DNA of 49,537 bases from contig CANQYQ010000003.1 of the NCBI GenBank assembly GCA_947628155.1, positions 1 to 49,537 of the forward strand. Reading direction: 5' to 3'. Under the pieces are notes generated by a model, which was not told the origin of the DNA, ran no database searches, and saw only the letters and a list, made by a program, of their open reading frames with translations. This document shows, one piece after another, positions 38,330 through 47,015 of this stretch (within the stretch, counting starts at the first letter, position 1; each line of letters opens with the position of its first letter). The stretch comes from an uncultured Clostridia bacterium (GTDB taxonomy: Bacteria; Bacillota; Clostridia; UBA1381). The translations under genes were made by a program, and so were the position numbers.

Positions 38330-39337
38330 TTATTTACCGCTTATTTTGATCGGCGTTGTATCAAGATACAAATCATCACCGGATACTTGGAACAACTTGC
38401 CGCTGTCTGATTGGGTAAACGTAAATGTGTTATCATATCCGCGCAGAGTCTCATATGAATTTACAAGCGCGAAATCGCCGCCGTTGTTTGTCTTTGCTTT
38501 AAACGTGAGTCTCGCCGCGGCGCCGGGCTCGGCAATGGTATCCTCAAGCGTTGCTATGACCGCCTTTGCCGCGCTGTCGAGATATTCCGGATTATCGGCC
38601 TGGACCGCCGCCGGAACATCTATAATAACACCTTCCGTAGTCGGGCTTTTTCTGCATAATGAGCTGCCCACATATTCAAAGTCGTCCTTGTTGTAGGAGA
38701 CAAGCGCGGTAACGCCGCTTAAATATGCGTTTGCCGGCATATTTGATACGTTTACATAAATATCTACCGTATCGCCCGCGCTGACGCTGTCAACGGATGA
38801 AGTAACGGACATGCCCGTTTTCACGGTTTTGTCGGACGGAATATTCACATCCTCGGGCGGAGTATATTCTTCATAATCAGCCGTTGTTATAATTACCGAA
38901 TACGCGTCGGGATCCCACTGAACATCCGCGCCCATTGCTTCGGAAATCGCGCGGAGCGGGATCATTGTGCGGTCGTTTATGATCTGCGGAGCTATATCAA
39001 GCTTTACCGTTGCCTCATCGGCATGGAAAATGCTTGTAAATGTCCATGTGGTCATATCGGGATCGTCAATGGTAAGGAATATTCTTTTTATATTATCCTC
39101 GCTCTCTATTGTTACCCGGCGGTTTGCCTCGTCCCACTGAACATCCGCGCCCATTGCCTCGAAAACACCGCGCGCGGGAACGAGAGTCGTGCCCTCGCCG
39201 AGTATTACGGGCGCTTGGTCGGCAAAGGCAATTTTTGTGCCGTCTACATATACCGACGGATTGTTTTCTGCGTTTACCGCAGCCGCCATTGAGAATGACA
39301 TAGCCGCCGCAGCCGCTATACTGATTATTTTTTTCAT
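38330..39337 (-). CDS. Secreted protein with copper-amine-oxidase-N-type (stalk) domains and cohesin-like C-terminus
   Basis: Signal peptide; LVPARGVFEAMGADVQWDEANRRVTI and MIPLRAISEAMGADVQWDPDAYSVII; SVTSSVDSVSAGDTVDIYVNVSNMPANAYLSGVTALVSYNKDDFEYV cohesin-like. Confidence 0.85.
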   Translation of the reverse strand: MKKIISIAAAAAMSFSMAAAVNAENNPSVYVDGTKIAFADQAPVILGEGTTLVPARGVFEAMGADVQWDEANRRVTIESEDNIKRIFLTIDDPDMTTWTFTSIFHADEATVKLDIAPQIINDRTMIPLRAISEAMGADVQWDPDAYSVIITTADYEEYTPPEDVNIPSDKTVKTGMSVTSSVDSVSAGDTVDIYVNVSNMPANAYLSGVTALVSYNKDDFEYVGSSLCRKSPTTEGVIIDVPAAVQADNPEYLDSAAKAVIATLEDTIAEPGAAARLTFKAKTNNGGDFALVNSYETLRGYDNTFTFTQSDSGKLFQVSGDDLYLDTTPIKISGK

Positions 39338-39574
39338 TATGTATACCTCCTTGTTTTTCGTTAATATAACGATAAAATATGATTAATATAACGTACGTCC
39401 GCGCGGGAGCTTGCCGTTTTCTAAGCCGAGGCGGACAGAATACGAATTGTTTTCACAAATGCCGTGTACCAGGCACAGTGAGGTTATTATAACATAACCG
39501 CGGTACGATATCGCGCCGGGCGTTATGTTCCGATATTATTACAAGCGCCGAATGCTTCGCTATCGGTACTTGTA
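39338..39574 (-). ncRNA. Candidate structured 5' leader RNA of the stalk/cohesin gene
   Basis: Multiple complementary segments on the minus strand (TTACAAG/CTTGTAA; ATATCG/CGATAT; AACATAAC/GTTATGTT; GGTTAT/ATAACC; GTCCGC/GCGGAC) downstream of a good promoter. Confidence 0.5.
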
Positions 39575-39579
39575 AAATA

Positions 39580-39608
39580 ATTATAACATACAATTCAGAA
39601 AGTTACAA
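39580..39608 (-). promoter_or_regulatory. Promoter of the stalk/cohesin gene
   Basis: Minus strand TTGTAA-17 nt-TATAAT with TGn extended -10. Confidence 0.7.
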
Positions 39609-39697
39609 TAAAATTTTGCAAAAAAATTTTTGTTACATATGGAAAAAAACAAAAATATATTGTATAATAAATTTAAAGTGTTCATATAACGCCCAAT

Positions 39698-39762
39698 ATA
39701 CGGCGGCATATCCCGCGGCGGTAAGCCGGGGATCTGCACGGTTTTTGCTTAAAAATCCGTAT
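39698..39762 (+). ncRNA. Candidate structured leader upstream of cdaA
   Basis: Closing stem ATACGG/CCGTAT; inner ATCCC/GGGAT enclosing GGC-GGTAA-GCC. Confidence 0.4.
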
Positions 39763-39812
39763 GACTTATGAAGTTGCGTTCCGGTACACAAGAAATAAGG
39801 AGGATTCGGATC

Positions 39813-40655
39813 ATGCAGGGTTTTTTAGACTACATTTTCAAATACCTTCAATTGGTGAGGATAACAGATATAATAGATATTCTCGTGGTCGCGGTAATCG
39901 TTTATTACATAATAAGAATCGCCAACGAGACGCGGGCGAGCAATCTCCTTCGCGGTATCGCGATAATATTCGTGGTGTTTTTTGTAAGCCGGTGGCTTAA
40001 CCTTACGGCTTTGAATTACATAATCGGCGCTACGGTGCAGGTCGGGGTATTCGCTATCGTCGTTATTTTTCAGCCGGAGCTGAGGAATTTGCTTGAGCGA
40101 ATGGGCCGGATAAAGCTTGGGAGGATAATAGATTTTTCCGGCGGCGATGAAACGGAGGACGCCGAGCTTACCGCGGCGTCGGTTGCGGCCGCGGCGGCGA
40201 ACATGTCGTCAACGCGCACAGGCGCGCTTATGGTGCTGGAGCGTGAAACTAAGCTCGGCGAATACCTTGGCACGGGCACAAGACTTGACGCGAATGTTTC
40301 AAGCGGACTGCTTGAAAATATTTTCGTTCCGAATACCCCTCTTCATGACGGCGCAGTGATCATACGCGGCAGTAAAATCATCAGCGCGGGCTGCGTGCTG
40401 CCGCTTACGTCGAATCCCAACCTATCGCGTGAGCTGGGCACGCGTCACCGGGCGGCTATAGGTCTGTCGGAGACAACGGACGCGGTAATTGTCGTCGTTT
40501 CGGAGGAAACGGGAAAAATCTCGGTGGCGCATGAAGGGTCACTGACAAGAAATCTGTCGGAGGAATCTCTTAAACGGCTGCTGATACGGCTTATGACGGC
40601 GAAGGCCGATACGAGCGAGGCTATAGAAAAAATGAAATTCTGGAGGTCGAAATGA
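39813..40655 (+). CDS. cdaA: Diadenylate cyclase CdaA (DAC domain)
   Basis: N-terminal TM helices; PLHDGAVIIRGSKIISAGCVLPLT and LGTRHRAAIGLSE DGA/RHR motifs; start at ATG 39813 after aaggagg. Confidence 0.96.
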   Translation: MQGFLDYIFKYLQLVRITDIIDILVVAVIVYYIIRIANETRASNLLRGIAIIFVVFFVSRWLNLTALNYIIGATVQVGVFAIVVIFQPELRNLLERMGRIKLGRIIDFSGGDETEDAELTAASVAAAAANMSSTRTGALMVLERETKLGEYLGTGTRLDANVSSGLLENIFVPNTPLHDGAVIIRGSKIISAGCVLPLTSNPNLSRELGTRHRAAIGLSETTDAVIVVVSEETGKISVAHEGSLTRNLSEESLKRLLIRLMTAKADTSEAIEKMKFWRSK

Positions 40656-41815
40656 GAACGGATAAAAAAACTTCCAAGATAAAATCGGGCATTCTCTCAA
40701 TTATAGCGGCGATATTAATATGGGCGGCGATCACTTATATCAATCCGCCCGAGCTGACCACGACAATTTCAAATGTTCCCGTGAGATTTACGGGAGAGGA
40801 AGAGCTAAGGGAGCGCGGACTTACGGTGGTAGGCAAAACGGATATAACAGGCTTGTCCGTTACGGTCGAGGGACGGCGGGATACGCTTTTATCGCTGTCG
40901 GGCGGCATATTTGCGGAGGTGGATGTATCCTCGGTTACCGATGTGGGCGAATATGAGCTTGCCGGAAACGTCACCCTGCCGTCGCAGGCCTTGTCGATAG
41001 AGGATGTAAAGTTTGATACCGTGCCGGTCACCGTGGATAAGATCGCGGTCAAGGAGGTACCGATACGCTGCGTTCAGACAGGCAGCGTGAACGGCAGGCT
41101 TGTAAAGACGGTTCCGGAAAAGGACACGGTCGAAATTACCGGAGCGGAGTCGGAGATCGAGGCTGTATCATACGGCGAAGCAGCGGCGGACGTGACCGGG
41201 ATCACGGAGGATACGATACTTGAGGCGGGATATGCGCTTATGGATAAAAACGGCTCTCCGATTACGAGCAATGAAACAATATCGGCGCAGACAACGCGTA
41301 TTAATATATTATGCGAGGTCTATGACGCTGTTACTCTGCCGGTGCGGGCAATATTGTCCGAGGAGCTCGCGAAGGATTACGAAATCGACATGTCGGGTAT
41401 TTCAATAACCCCATCGACAGTCGAGATAGGACTTAAGGATATGAGCGCAAACGAGGTGCACGTACTTATTACCGACGTGTCCGGCAGCGGGGAATTTGAT
41501 CTTGTTGAAGAGAAAAATATGTATATTCCCGAAAATGTGAAAACCGCGCGTGTTCGCGCGAGCCTCGGGAAACGGGTATCGAAAAGCGTAGCGGTTGACG
41601 TTAAGGCGGAAAATCTCGCACAGGGACTAACCGCGAAGATCGACAAAATCAATGTCAGCGCGTCGGGACTGGAAAAAAATCTGACCCCGGATAAAATCAG
41701 CGCGGTCGCTGATTTATCGGGACTGGGAAAGGGAACATATTTCGTTCCGGTGGACGTATCGAGTGAGGACGCGCGGATAACGGGGAGTTATTCGGCGAAT
41801 GTTACAATAAGCTAA
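40652..41815 (+). CDS. cdaR: YbbR-domain protein, CdaA regulator-like
   Basis: Single N-terminal TM followed by YbbR-type repeats (VTLPSQALSIEDVKFDTVPVTVD...VPIR); overlaps cdaA. Confidence 0.9.
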   Translation: MRTDKKTSKIKSGILSIIAAILIWAAITYINPPELTTTISNVPVRFTGEEELRERGLTVVGKTDITGLSVTVEGRRDTLLSLSGGIFAEVDVSSVTDVGEYELAGNVTLPSQALSIEDVKFDTVPVTVDKIAVKEVPIRCVQTGSVNGRLVKTVPEKDTVEITGAESEIEAVSYGEAAADVTGITEDTILEAGYALMDKNGSPITSNETISAQTTRINILCEVYDAVTLPVRAILSEELAKDYEIDMSGISITPSTVEIGLKDMSANEVHVLITDVSGSGEFDLVEEKNMYIPENVKTARVRASLGKRVSKSVAVDVKAENLAQGLTAKIDKINVSASGLEKNLTPDKISAVADLSGLGKGTYFVPVDVSSEDARITGSYSANVTIS

Positions 41816-41825
41816 GGAGAGGATC

Positions 41826-42710
41826 ATGGGAGACATTATAGTAAGAGGTACGAATATCGAGGGAACAATGCGTGTGTACAGCGCGGTAACGACGGAGCTT
41901 ACGGAAACGGCGCGGAAGATACACGGCGCTTATCCCGTTGCCGCCGCGGCGCTGGGCCGTACGCTTACGGGCGCGGCGCTCATGGGCGTGTCGTCATTAA
42001 AAAACGAGAGCGATTCAATCACAGTTCAAATCAAGGGCGACGGTGAAATAGGCAGTATTATCGCGGTATCCGACTGCGCGGGCCGTGTTCGGGGATACGT
42101 TGAAAACCCGTATGTGATCAGGGCGCTGAACGCGCGGAACAAGCTCGACGTAGGCGGAGCTGTGGGACGGGGATATCTTAGCGTTATAAAGGATATGGGG
42201 TTAAAGGAGCCGTATATCGGACAAGTCCCGCTGGTCAGCGGGGAGATAGCGGAGGATCTGACAAGCTATTACGCCGTTTCGGAACAGATACCGTCATGTA
42301 TCGCGCTCGGTGTGCTTGTGGATACGGACGGCTCGGTCATTGCCTCGGGCGGGTTTATGATCCAGCTCATGCCCGGCGCATCAGATGAGGACGCGGATAG
42401 GCTGACTGATATCATAAACTCACTTGACAGCGTAACGACGATGATTAAAAACGGTATGAGCGCGGAGGATATGTTTTTCAGGATTACCGAGGGTTTTAAT
42501 ATGCTTATGGAGAATAACGGAATAAAGCCGGAATACAAATGTACGTGCTCGAAGGAGAGAATGGAGCGCGCGCTCATTTCAATCGGAAAAACGGAGCTTG
42601 AAAAGCTTATAGAGGAGGATGGCCGCGCGGAGCTGTCATGCAGATTCTGTAATAACAAGTATTTGTTTGACAAGACGGAGCTGACAAAATTGCTTGACAG
42701 GGCAAAATAA
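41826..42710 (+). CDS. hslO: Hsp33 family redox chaperone
   Basis: GALMGVSSLKNESDSITVQIKGDGEIG; C-terminal CTCSKERMERAL...SCRFCNNKY zinc cysteines. Confidence 0.96.
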   Translation: MGDIIVRGTNIEGTMRVYSAVTTELTETARKIHGAYPVAAAALGRTLTGAALMGVSSLKNESDSITVQIKGDGEIGSIIAVSDCAGRVRGYVENPYVIRALNARNKLDVGGAVGRGYLSVIKDMGLKEPYIGQVPLVSGEIAEDLTSYYAVSEQIPSCIALGVLVDTDGSVIASGGFMIQLMPGASDEDADRLTDIINSLDSVTTMIKNGMSAEDMFFRITEGFNMLMENNGIKPEYKCTCSKERMERALISIGKTELEKLIEEDGRAELSCRFCNNKYLFDKTELTKLLDRAK

Positions 42711-42724
42711 ACAAGGAGCGTTTT

Positions 42725-43453
42725 ATGAGGAATTTAATTACCGCCGGCGCGGCGCGGCTGGGTGTTGAGCTTACGGACGCGCAGGCGGAGCGGTTTATCA
42801 CATATGCCCGGCTGCTTAAGGAATGGAACGATAAGATGAATCTCACGGCGATAACGGACGACGAGGGAATTGTTACGAAGCATTTTCTTGACAGCCTTAC
42901 GGCCTTTGGAACGGGACGCGTCGGCGAGCGTGTGCTCGACGTGGGTACGGGCGCGGGGTTCCCGGGGCTGGTGCTTAAAATCGCGAATCCCGATATAAGG
43001 CTTACGCTGCTCGATTCGCTTAATAAGCGTATAACGTTTTTGAAGGCGGTATCGGAGGAGCTTAAGCTTGATGGGGTGGAATTTATCCATGGCCGCGCGG
43101 AGGATCTCGCGCATAAAACCGAATACCGCGCTGCGTTTGACACGGTTGTGTCGCGCGCGGTCGCGCGGATGCGCACGCTTTCGGAATGGTGCTTGCCGTA
43201 CGTGAAAAGGGATGGATATTTTCTCGCGATGAAAGGGCCTCTCGCGGATGACGAGCTTGACGACGCAAAGCGCGTTATCGCGATCATGGGCGGCGAGGTA
43301 GAAGGCGCCGCGGAGGCGGAAATACCGTTCACGGATTTGAGGCACAGGATAATAATTGTAAAAAAAGTGCGACAAACCCCGACGCGTTTCCCCAGAAAAC
43401 CGGCAATTGCGGCAAAAATGACTGTCGAACAATGCTACAAAATGCGAAAATAA
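42725..43453 (+). CDS. rsmG: 16S rRNA (guanine(527)-N7)-methyltransferase
   Basis: WNDKMNLTAITDDEGIVTKHFLDSL, VLDVGTGAGFPGLVLKI, FDTVVSRAVARM. Confidence 0.96.
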   Translation: MRNLITAGAARLGVELTDAQAERFITYARLLKEWNDKMNLTAITDDEGIVTKHFLDSLTAFGTGRVGERVLDVGTGAGFPGLVLKIANPDIRLTLLDSLNKRITFLKAVSEELKLDGVEFIHGRAEDLAHKTEYRAAFDTVVSRAVARMRTLSEWCLPYVKRDGYFLAMKGPLADDELDDAKRVIAIMGGEVEGAAEAEIPFTDLRHRIIIVKKVRQTPTRFPRKPAIAAKMTVEQCYKMRK

Positions 43454-43549
43454 AAAAATAACCAAAAAATAAGGCGAATCAAGTAATACGAATTTGCTTT
43501 ATTTTTTTATAGTTGTCTGCTATAATGTACTTGTAAGACAAACAGTATC

Positions 43550-43705
43550 AAAAGGTACATTTCAAGCGAAGCTTCCCCAAGGCTTCGCCTACCCCCAAAT
43601 GTCTTACACCTTCCACCACCGAGGGTAATCAGCGGGCGGCGCCGGAATATACGCATCAATTGGGCGGTCAGTCCGTCCGGACACACATCAGCGCGCCGCC
43701 TGTTG
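43550..43705 (+). ncRNA. Structured rsmG-noc intergenic region (possible leader RNA or repeat element)
   Basis: ACATTT...AAATGT closing pair enclosing GCGAAGC/GCTTCGC hairpin; second arm pair GGCGGCGC/GCGCCGCC. Confidence 0.35.
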
Positions 43706-43753
43706 ACTTACTCTTTAATTTTTTTAGGCAATACCGCAAAGGAGCTGACGACC

Positions 43754-44563
43754 GTGTTTAATTTTCTCAAAAAAAGACCCGAGCCGGAGGGGCCGGAGAT
43801 ACTTATGATACCGCTGTCGCAGATCGCCCCGAACAGGAACCAGCCGCGCCGTTATTTTGACGAAAAGGCTATGGATGAGCTGACGGAGTCAGTCAGAGAA
43901 TACGGGCTTATTCAGCCGGTCACGGTAAGGCATATACGCGGCGGATACGAGCTTATCGCCGGGGAACGGCGTTACCGCGCCGCGTTAGCCGCGGGACTTA
44001 CGGAAATCCCGGCGGTAATTATGGAGGCGGATACGGATAAAAGCGCGATCCTGGCACTTTTAGAAAATTTGCAGCGCGAGGATCTATCATTTTTTGAAAT
44101 AGCCGAAAGCTATCGCAGCCTTATCCGTAATCAGGGGATTACACAGTCGGAGCTTGCGGAAAATATCGGTAAAAGCCAATCGTCGGTGGCGAATAAGCTG
44201 CGGCTTTTGAAGCTGTCGCCGCTTGTGAAAAAGCTTATCCGCGATTATAATCTGTCGGAGCGTCATGCCAGAGCGCTGCTTTCGCTTAAAACCGAGGATG
44301 AGCAGGTTGAGGTGATACGCAGCATATGCCGTGAAAAGCTTAATGTCGCGCAGACGGAGGAGCTTATACGCATTATGAATGACGAGGGGTTTAGGCGTGA
44401 TAAAAATCTGCGCGTCGCGACGGTAAAGGATATTAAGGTGTTTAAAAATACCGTCAATCATGCGCTTGACGTAATGAAGCAGGGCGGGATCGAAGCGCAT
44501 ATGGAGGAATCGTCGTTCGATTGGGGAACGGAATACGTGATTAAAATTAAAAATTTATATTAG
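43754..44563 (+). CDS. noc: ParB/RepB/Spo0J family protein, Noc-like
   Basis: IAPNRNQPRRYFDEKAMDELTESVREYGLIQPVTVR, ELIAGERRYRAALAAGL, LLENLQREDLSF; location directly after rsmG; GTG start at 43754 after ggag. Confidence 0.85.
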   Translation: MFNFLKKRPEPEGPEILMIPLSQIAPNRNQPRRYFDEKAMDELTESVREYGLIQPVTVRHIRGGYELIAGERRYRAALAAGLTEIPAVIMEADTDKSAILALLENLQREDLSFFEIAESYRSLIRNQGITQSELAENIGKSQSSVANKLRLLKLSPLVKKLIRDYNLSERHARALLSLKTEDEQVEVIRSICREKLNVAQTEELIRIMNDEGFRRDKNLRVATVKDIKVFKNTVNHALDVMKQGGIEAHMEESSFDWGTEYVIKIKNLY

Positions 44564-44570
44564 TACATAT

Positions 44571-44610
44571 AACGGCGCGGCCGAGGATCCAATTCCCGCC
44601 GCGCCGTTTT
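44571..44610. terminator. Terminator between convergent genes
   Basis: AACGGCGCGG...CCGCGCCGTTTTTGCGTTTTTT. Confidence 0.8.
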
Positions 44611-44619
44611 TGCGTTTTT

Positions 44620-45537
44620 TCAGCGTTTGAAATCGCCGCCGAGAGTCTTGTTCATATCGCCGAGTCTGACCGAGGCGGCGCACATTTTAAGCTTCATATA
44701 CATTGCCGGCGCGGCGGCCTTCCTTAAAACCGTCACGTTTTTGCGGTCATACGCCTTTACGCTCGCGTATTGGATCCTGTCTTCGACCCCGAGTACAAAT
44801 ACCGGGATGCTCGTATCAAGCGATTTTTCGCATACCGTACCGGAGTGGTACGTTTCAAGCAGCGCCGCGTCGGCGTTTTCTATCTTAAGTCCGGGGTATG
44901 CCGAAACACGTTTCACTCGGGCCTTTGTCAAATCCGGTATTCCGAGCGGCTTTATCTCGTCCGCGCGTTCCGAATAATCCGGGTTTTTTACAAATATGCC
45001 GCCCTCGTACCGGCCGTATTCGCCGCCGATACTATTTACAGCGTCGCTGTACGGCGCGTAATCCAATACCCGCGCGGCGCGGTGGATTTTCGGCGGTTCG
45101 CCCGCGTTTTTATACGATATGAACGTGCCTCGCCCGCGGCCGTTTTTCACGAAATCAACCGCGGCCGCGAAATTCGAGCGTCCGTTCGCGCGCGGATCGG
45201 ACAGGATATAATTTGACGAAACGAATACGACCGGCGAAGTATCCGACCCGAACGCGTATGAAACAGCGGCGGCGGAGTACTGCAAGGTATCCGTGCCGTG
45301 GAGAACTATAACGCCGTCATGATTTTCAAACGCTGATCTAACGCACCGCAAAAGAGCGGTGATATGCTCATCGCCGAGATTTTCGCTCAATATTGTGTAC
45401 GGCGAAAAAATATTAAAGCCGTCCGGTTCGTATCCTTCGAGGATCGCGTATCGCCCGTCCGCCGCCGGCGCGATATATCCGTCGTCCGCGACGGAGCTGC
45501 ATATTGTACCGCCTGTGAAAATCAACGCTGTTTTCAA
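44620..45537 (-). CDS. Asparaginase
   Basis: ALIFTGGTICS and IVLHGTDTLQYSAAAVSYAF catalytic motifs. Confidence 0.92.
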   Translation of the reverse strand: MKTALIFTGGTICSSVADDGYIAPAADGRYAILEGYEPDGFNIFSPYTILSENLGDEHITALLRCVRSAFENHDGVIVLHGTDTLQYSAAAVSYAFGSDTSPVVFVSSNYILSDPRANGRSNFAAAVDFVKNGRGRGTFISYKNAGEPPKIHRAARVLDYAPYSDAVNSIGGEYGRYEGGIFVKNPDYSERADEIKPLGIPDLTKARVKRVSAYPGLKIENADAALLETYHSGTVCEKSLDTSIPVFVLGVEDRIQYASVKAYDRKNVTVLRKAAAPAMYMKLKMCAASVRLGDMNKTLGGDFKR

Positions 45538-46757
45538 TCCTTTAACCCCCGCATATATTCATCCATCGCGTCGGCGACCTGCTTGGAATAGTTGACCGCC
45601 TCAACGACAGTGCGCGCGCCGCGCACAACGTCGCCGGAGGCGAAAATGCCGTCGCGCGTCGTTTCGCCGTAGGTATTCGTCACGAGCAGGCCGCGGTCGT
45701 TAACGTCAAGTCCCGATGTGGTGCTTACGATTTGATCCCTCGGGCCTTGAGATATCGCGATGATCGTCGAGGTGGCCGGATACAGCCGCTCCGTGCCCTT
45801 AATGGGCGACAAAAATCCATGGCCGTCGCATTCGAGATCCACAAATATCGTGCCCTCGTCGGTGATCTCGACCGGCTCAACATGCACGACAAACTTTACG
45901 CCGTCGATCTTCGCGTAATCCACCTCGACCGGGCTTGCCGCCAGATGGTCGGAACGCGAGAATACCGTTACGCTTTTGCAGCCGTGCCGCAGCGCCGTAC
46001 GCGCGACGTCCATGGCGCTGTTGCCCGCGCCGATAATATTAAGGCTGTCGCCGAGTGTGTATACGTCGGGATTTGTCAGATAATTTATCGCAAAATGCAC
46101 GTTCCCGAGTGTTTCACCTTTTATATGCAGCGTGTTCGGCTTCCATACGCCCGTGCCTATGAATATTGATTTGTAGCCGTCGCGGAACATATCGTCTATT
46201 GTAATGGTTGTGCCGATCGACGTGTTCGGACGGATTTTTATTCCCATTGACAGCAGCAGCCGCTTATACCGCTCGATTATCTCCTTCGGCAATCGAAATT
46301 CCGGGATGCCGTATCGGAGCACGCCGCCTATTTTTTCGCGCGATTCAAAAATCGTTATATCGTATCCGCGCCGCGCGAGGATTATAGCTATGGTGATCCC
46401 GGCCGGGCCGCCGCCGATTATAGCCGCGCGCATGCCGTTTTTCTTTATCTCACCGAAATCGAGCTTGTCGAAATAGTTATCGCTTATGTAGTTTTCTATG
46501 CTGCTAAAATGAACCGGCATATTTTTCTTGTTCAGAACGCAGTGCCCCTCGCATTGATTTTCGTGATTGCATATAAGCGAGCACACGATGCTGAGCGGGT
46601 TATTTTCAAACAGCATATGTCCCGCCTCGTTTATATCGCCGCTTAAAAATGTCCGGATTACGTCCGGCACGGGCGTGCTTATAGGGCAGCCTTGTCTGCA
46701 CATCGGCTTCTTGCAGTTTAAACAGCGCCGAGCCTCGTTGATTACGTTAAAAGCCAT
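45534..46757 (-). CDS. GltD-like NAD(P)-dependent oxidoreductase (glutamate synthase small-subunit family)
   Basis: EARRCLNCKKPMCRQGCPISTPVPD, CEGHCVLNKKNMPVHFSSIENYISD, AAIIGGGPAGITIA, GAGNSAMDVARTAL, FASGDVVRGARTVVEAV; start trimmed to 46757. Confidence 0.93.
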   Translation of the reverse strand: MAFNVINEARRCLNCKKPMCRQGCPISTPVPDVIRTFLSGDINEAGHMLFENNPLSIVCSLICNHENQCEGHCVLNKKNMPVHFSSIENYISDNYFDKLDFGEIKKNGMRAAIIGGGPAGITIAIILARRGYDITIFESREKIGGVLRYGIPEFRLPKEIIERYKRLLLSMGIKIRPNTSIGTTITIDDMFRDGYKSIFIGTGVWKPNTLHIKGETLGNVHFAINYLTNPDVYTLGDSLNIIGAGNSAMDVARTALRHGCKSVTVFSRSDHLAASPVEVDYAKIDGVKFVVHVEPVEITDEGTIFVDLECDGHGFLSPIKGTERLYPATSTIIAISQGPRDQIVSTTSGLDVNDRGLLVTNTYGETTRDGIFASGDVVRGARTVVEAVNYSKQVADAMDEYMRGLKD

Positions 46758-47015
46758 GGTTATTCCTCCCGTGATATTGTGAATAATACCGCGCACGCCG
46801 ATACGCGCCGGTGTACGGTTTAATTCTATCATACACGGCGTGTAAATTCAATAATCGTTATTATTTTAACAAGAATTTTAAAATATAATTTTATTTGCAA
46901 TTCATGTGTATATGTGGTACAATATGTCTGCGGACGCGGACAGCCTTACGCGGACGCGAAAAAATTAGCGTCGTATCCGGAAGAAGTGGCCGGAACGGCA
47001 GCGGGAGGTAAAAAA

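Noticed and set aside
42607-43465. Long antisense ORFs (241 and 243 aa) opposite rsmG
   Set aside because: Low-complexity Ser/Arg-rich translations lying entirely opposite a well-recognised rsmG gene; products of GC-rich codon bias
43754-44563. ParB-family gene as evidence of a plasmid or prophage partition system
   Set aside because: Position directly after rsmG and its Noc-like sequence match the chromosomal arrangement
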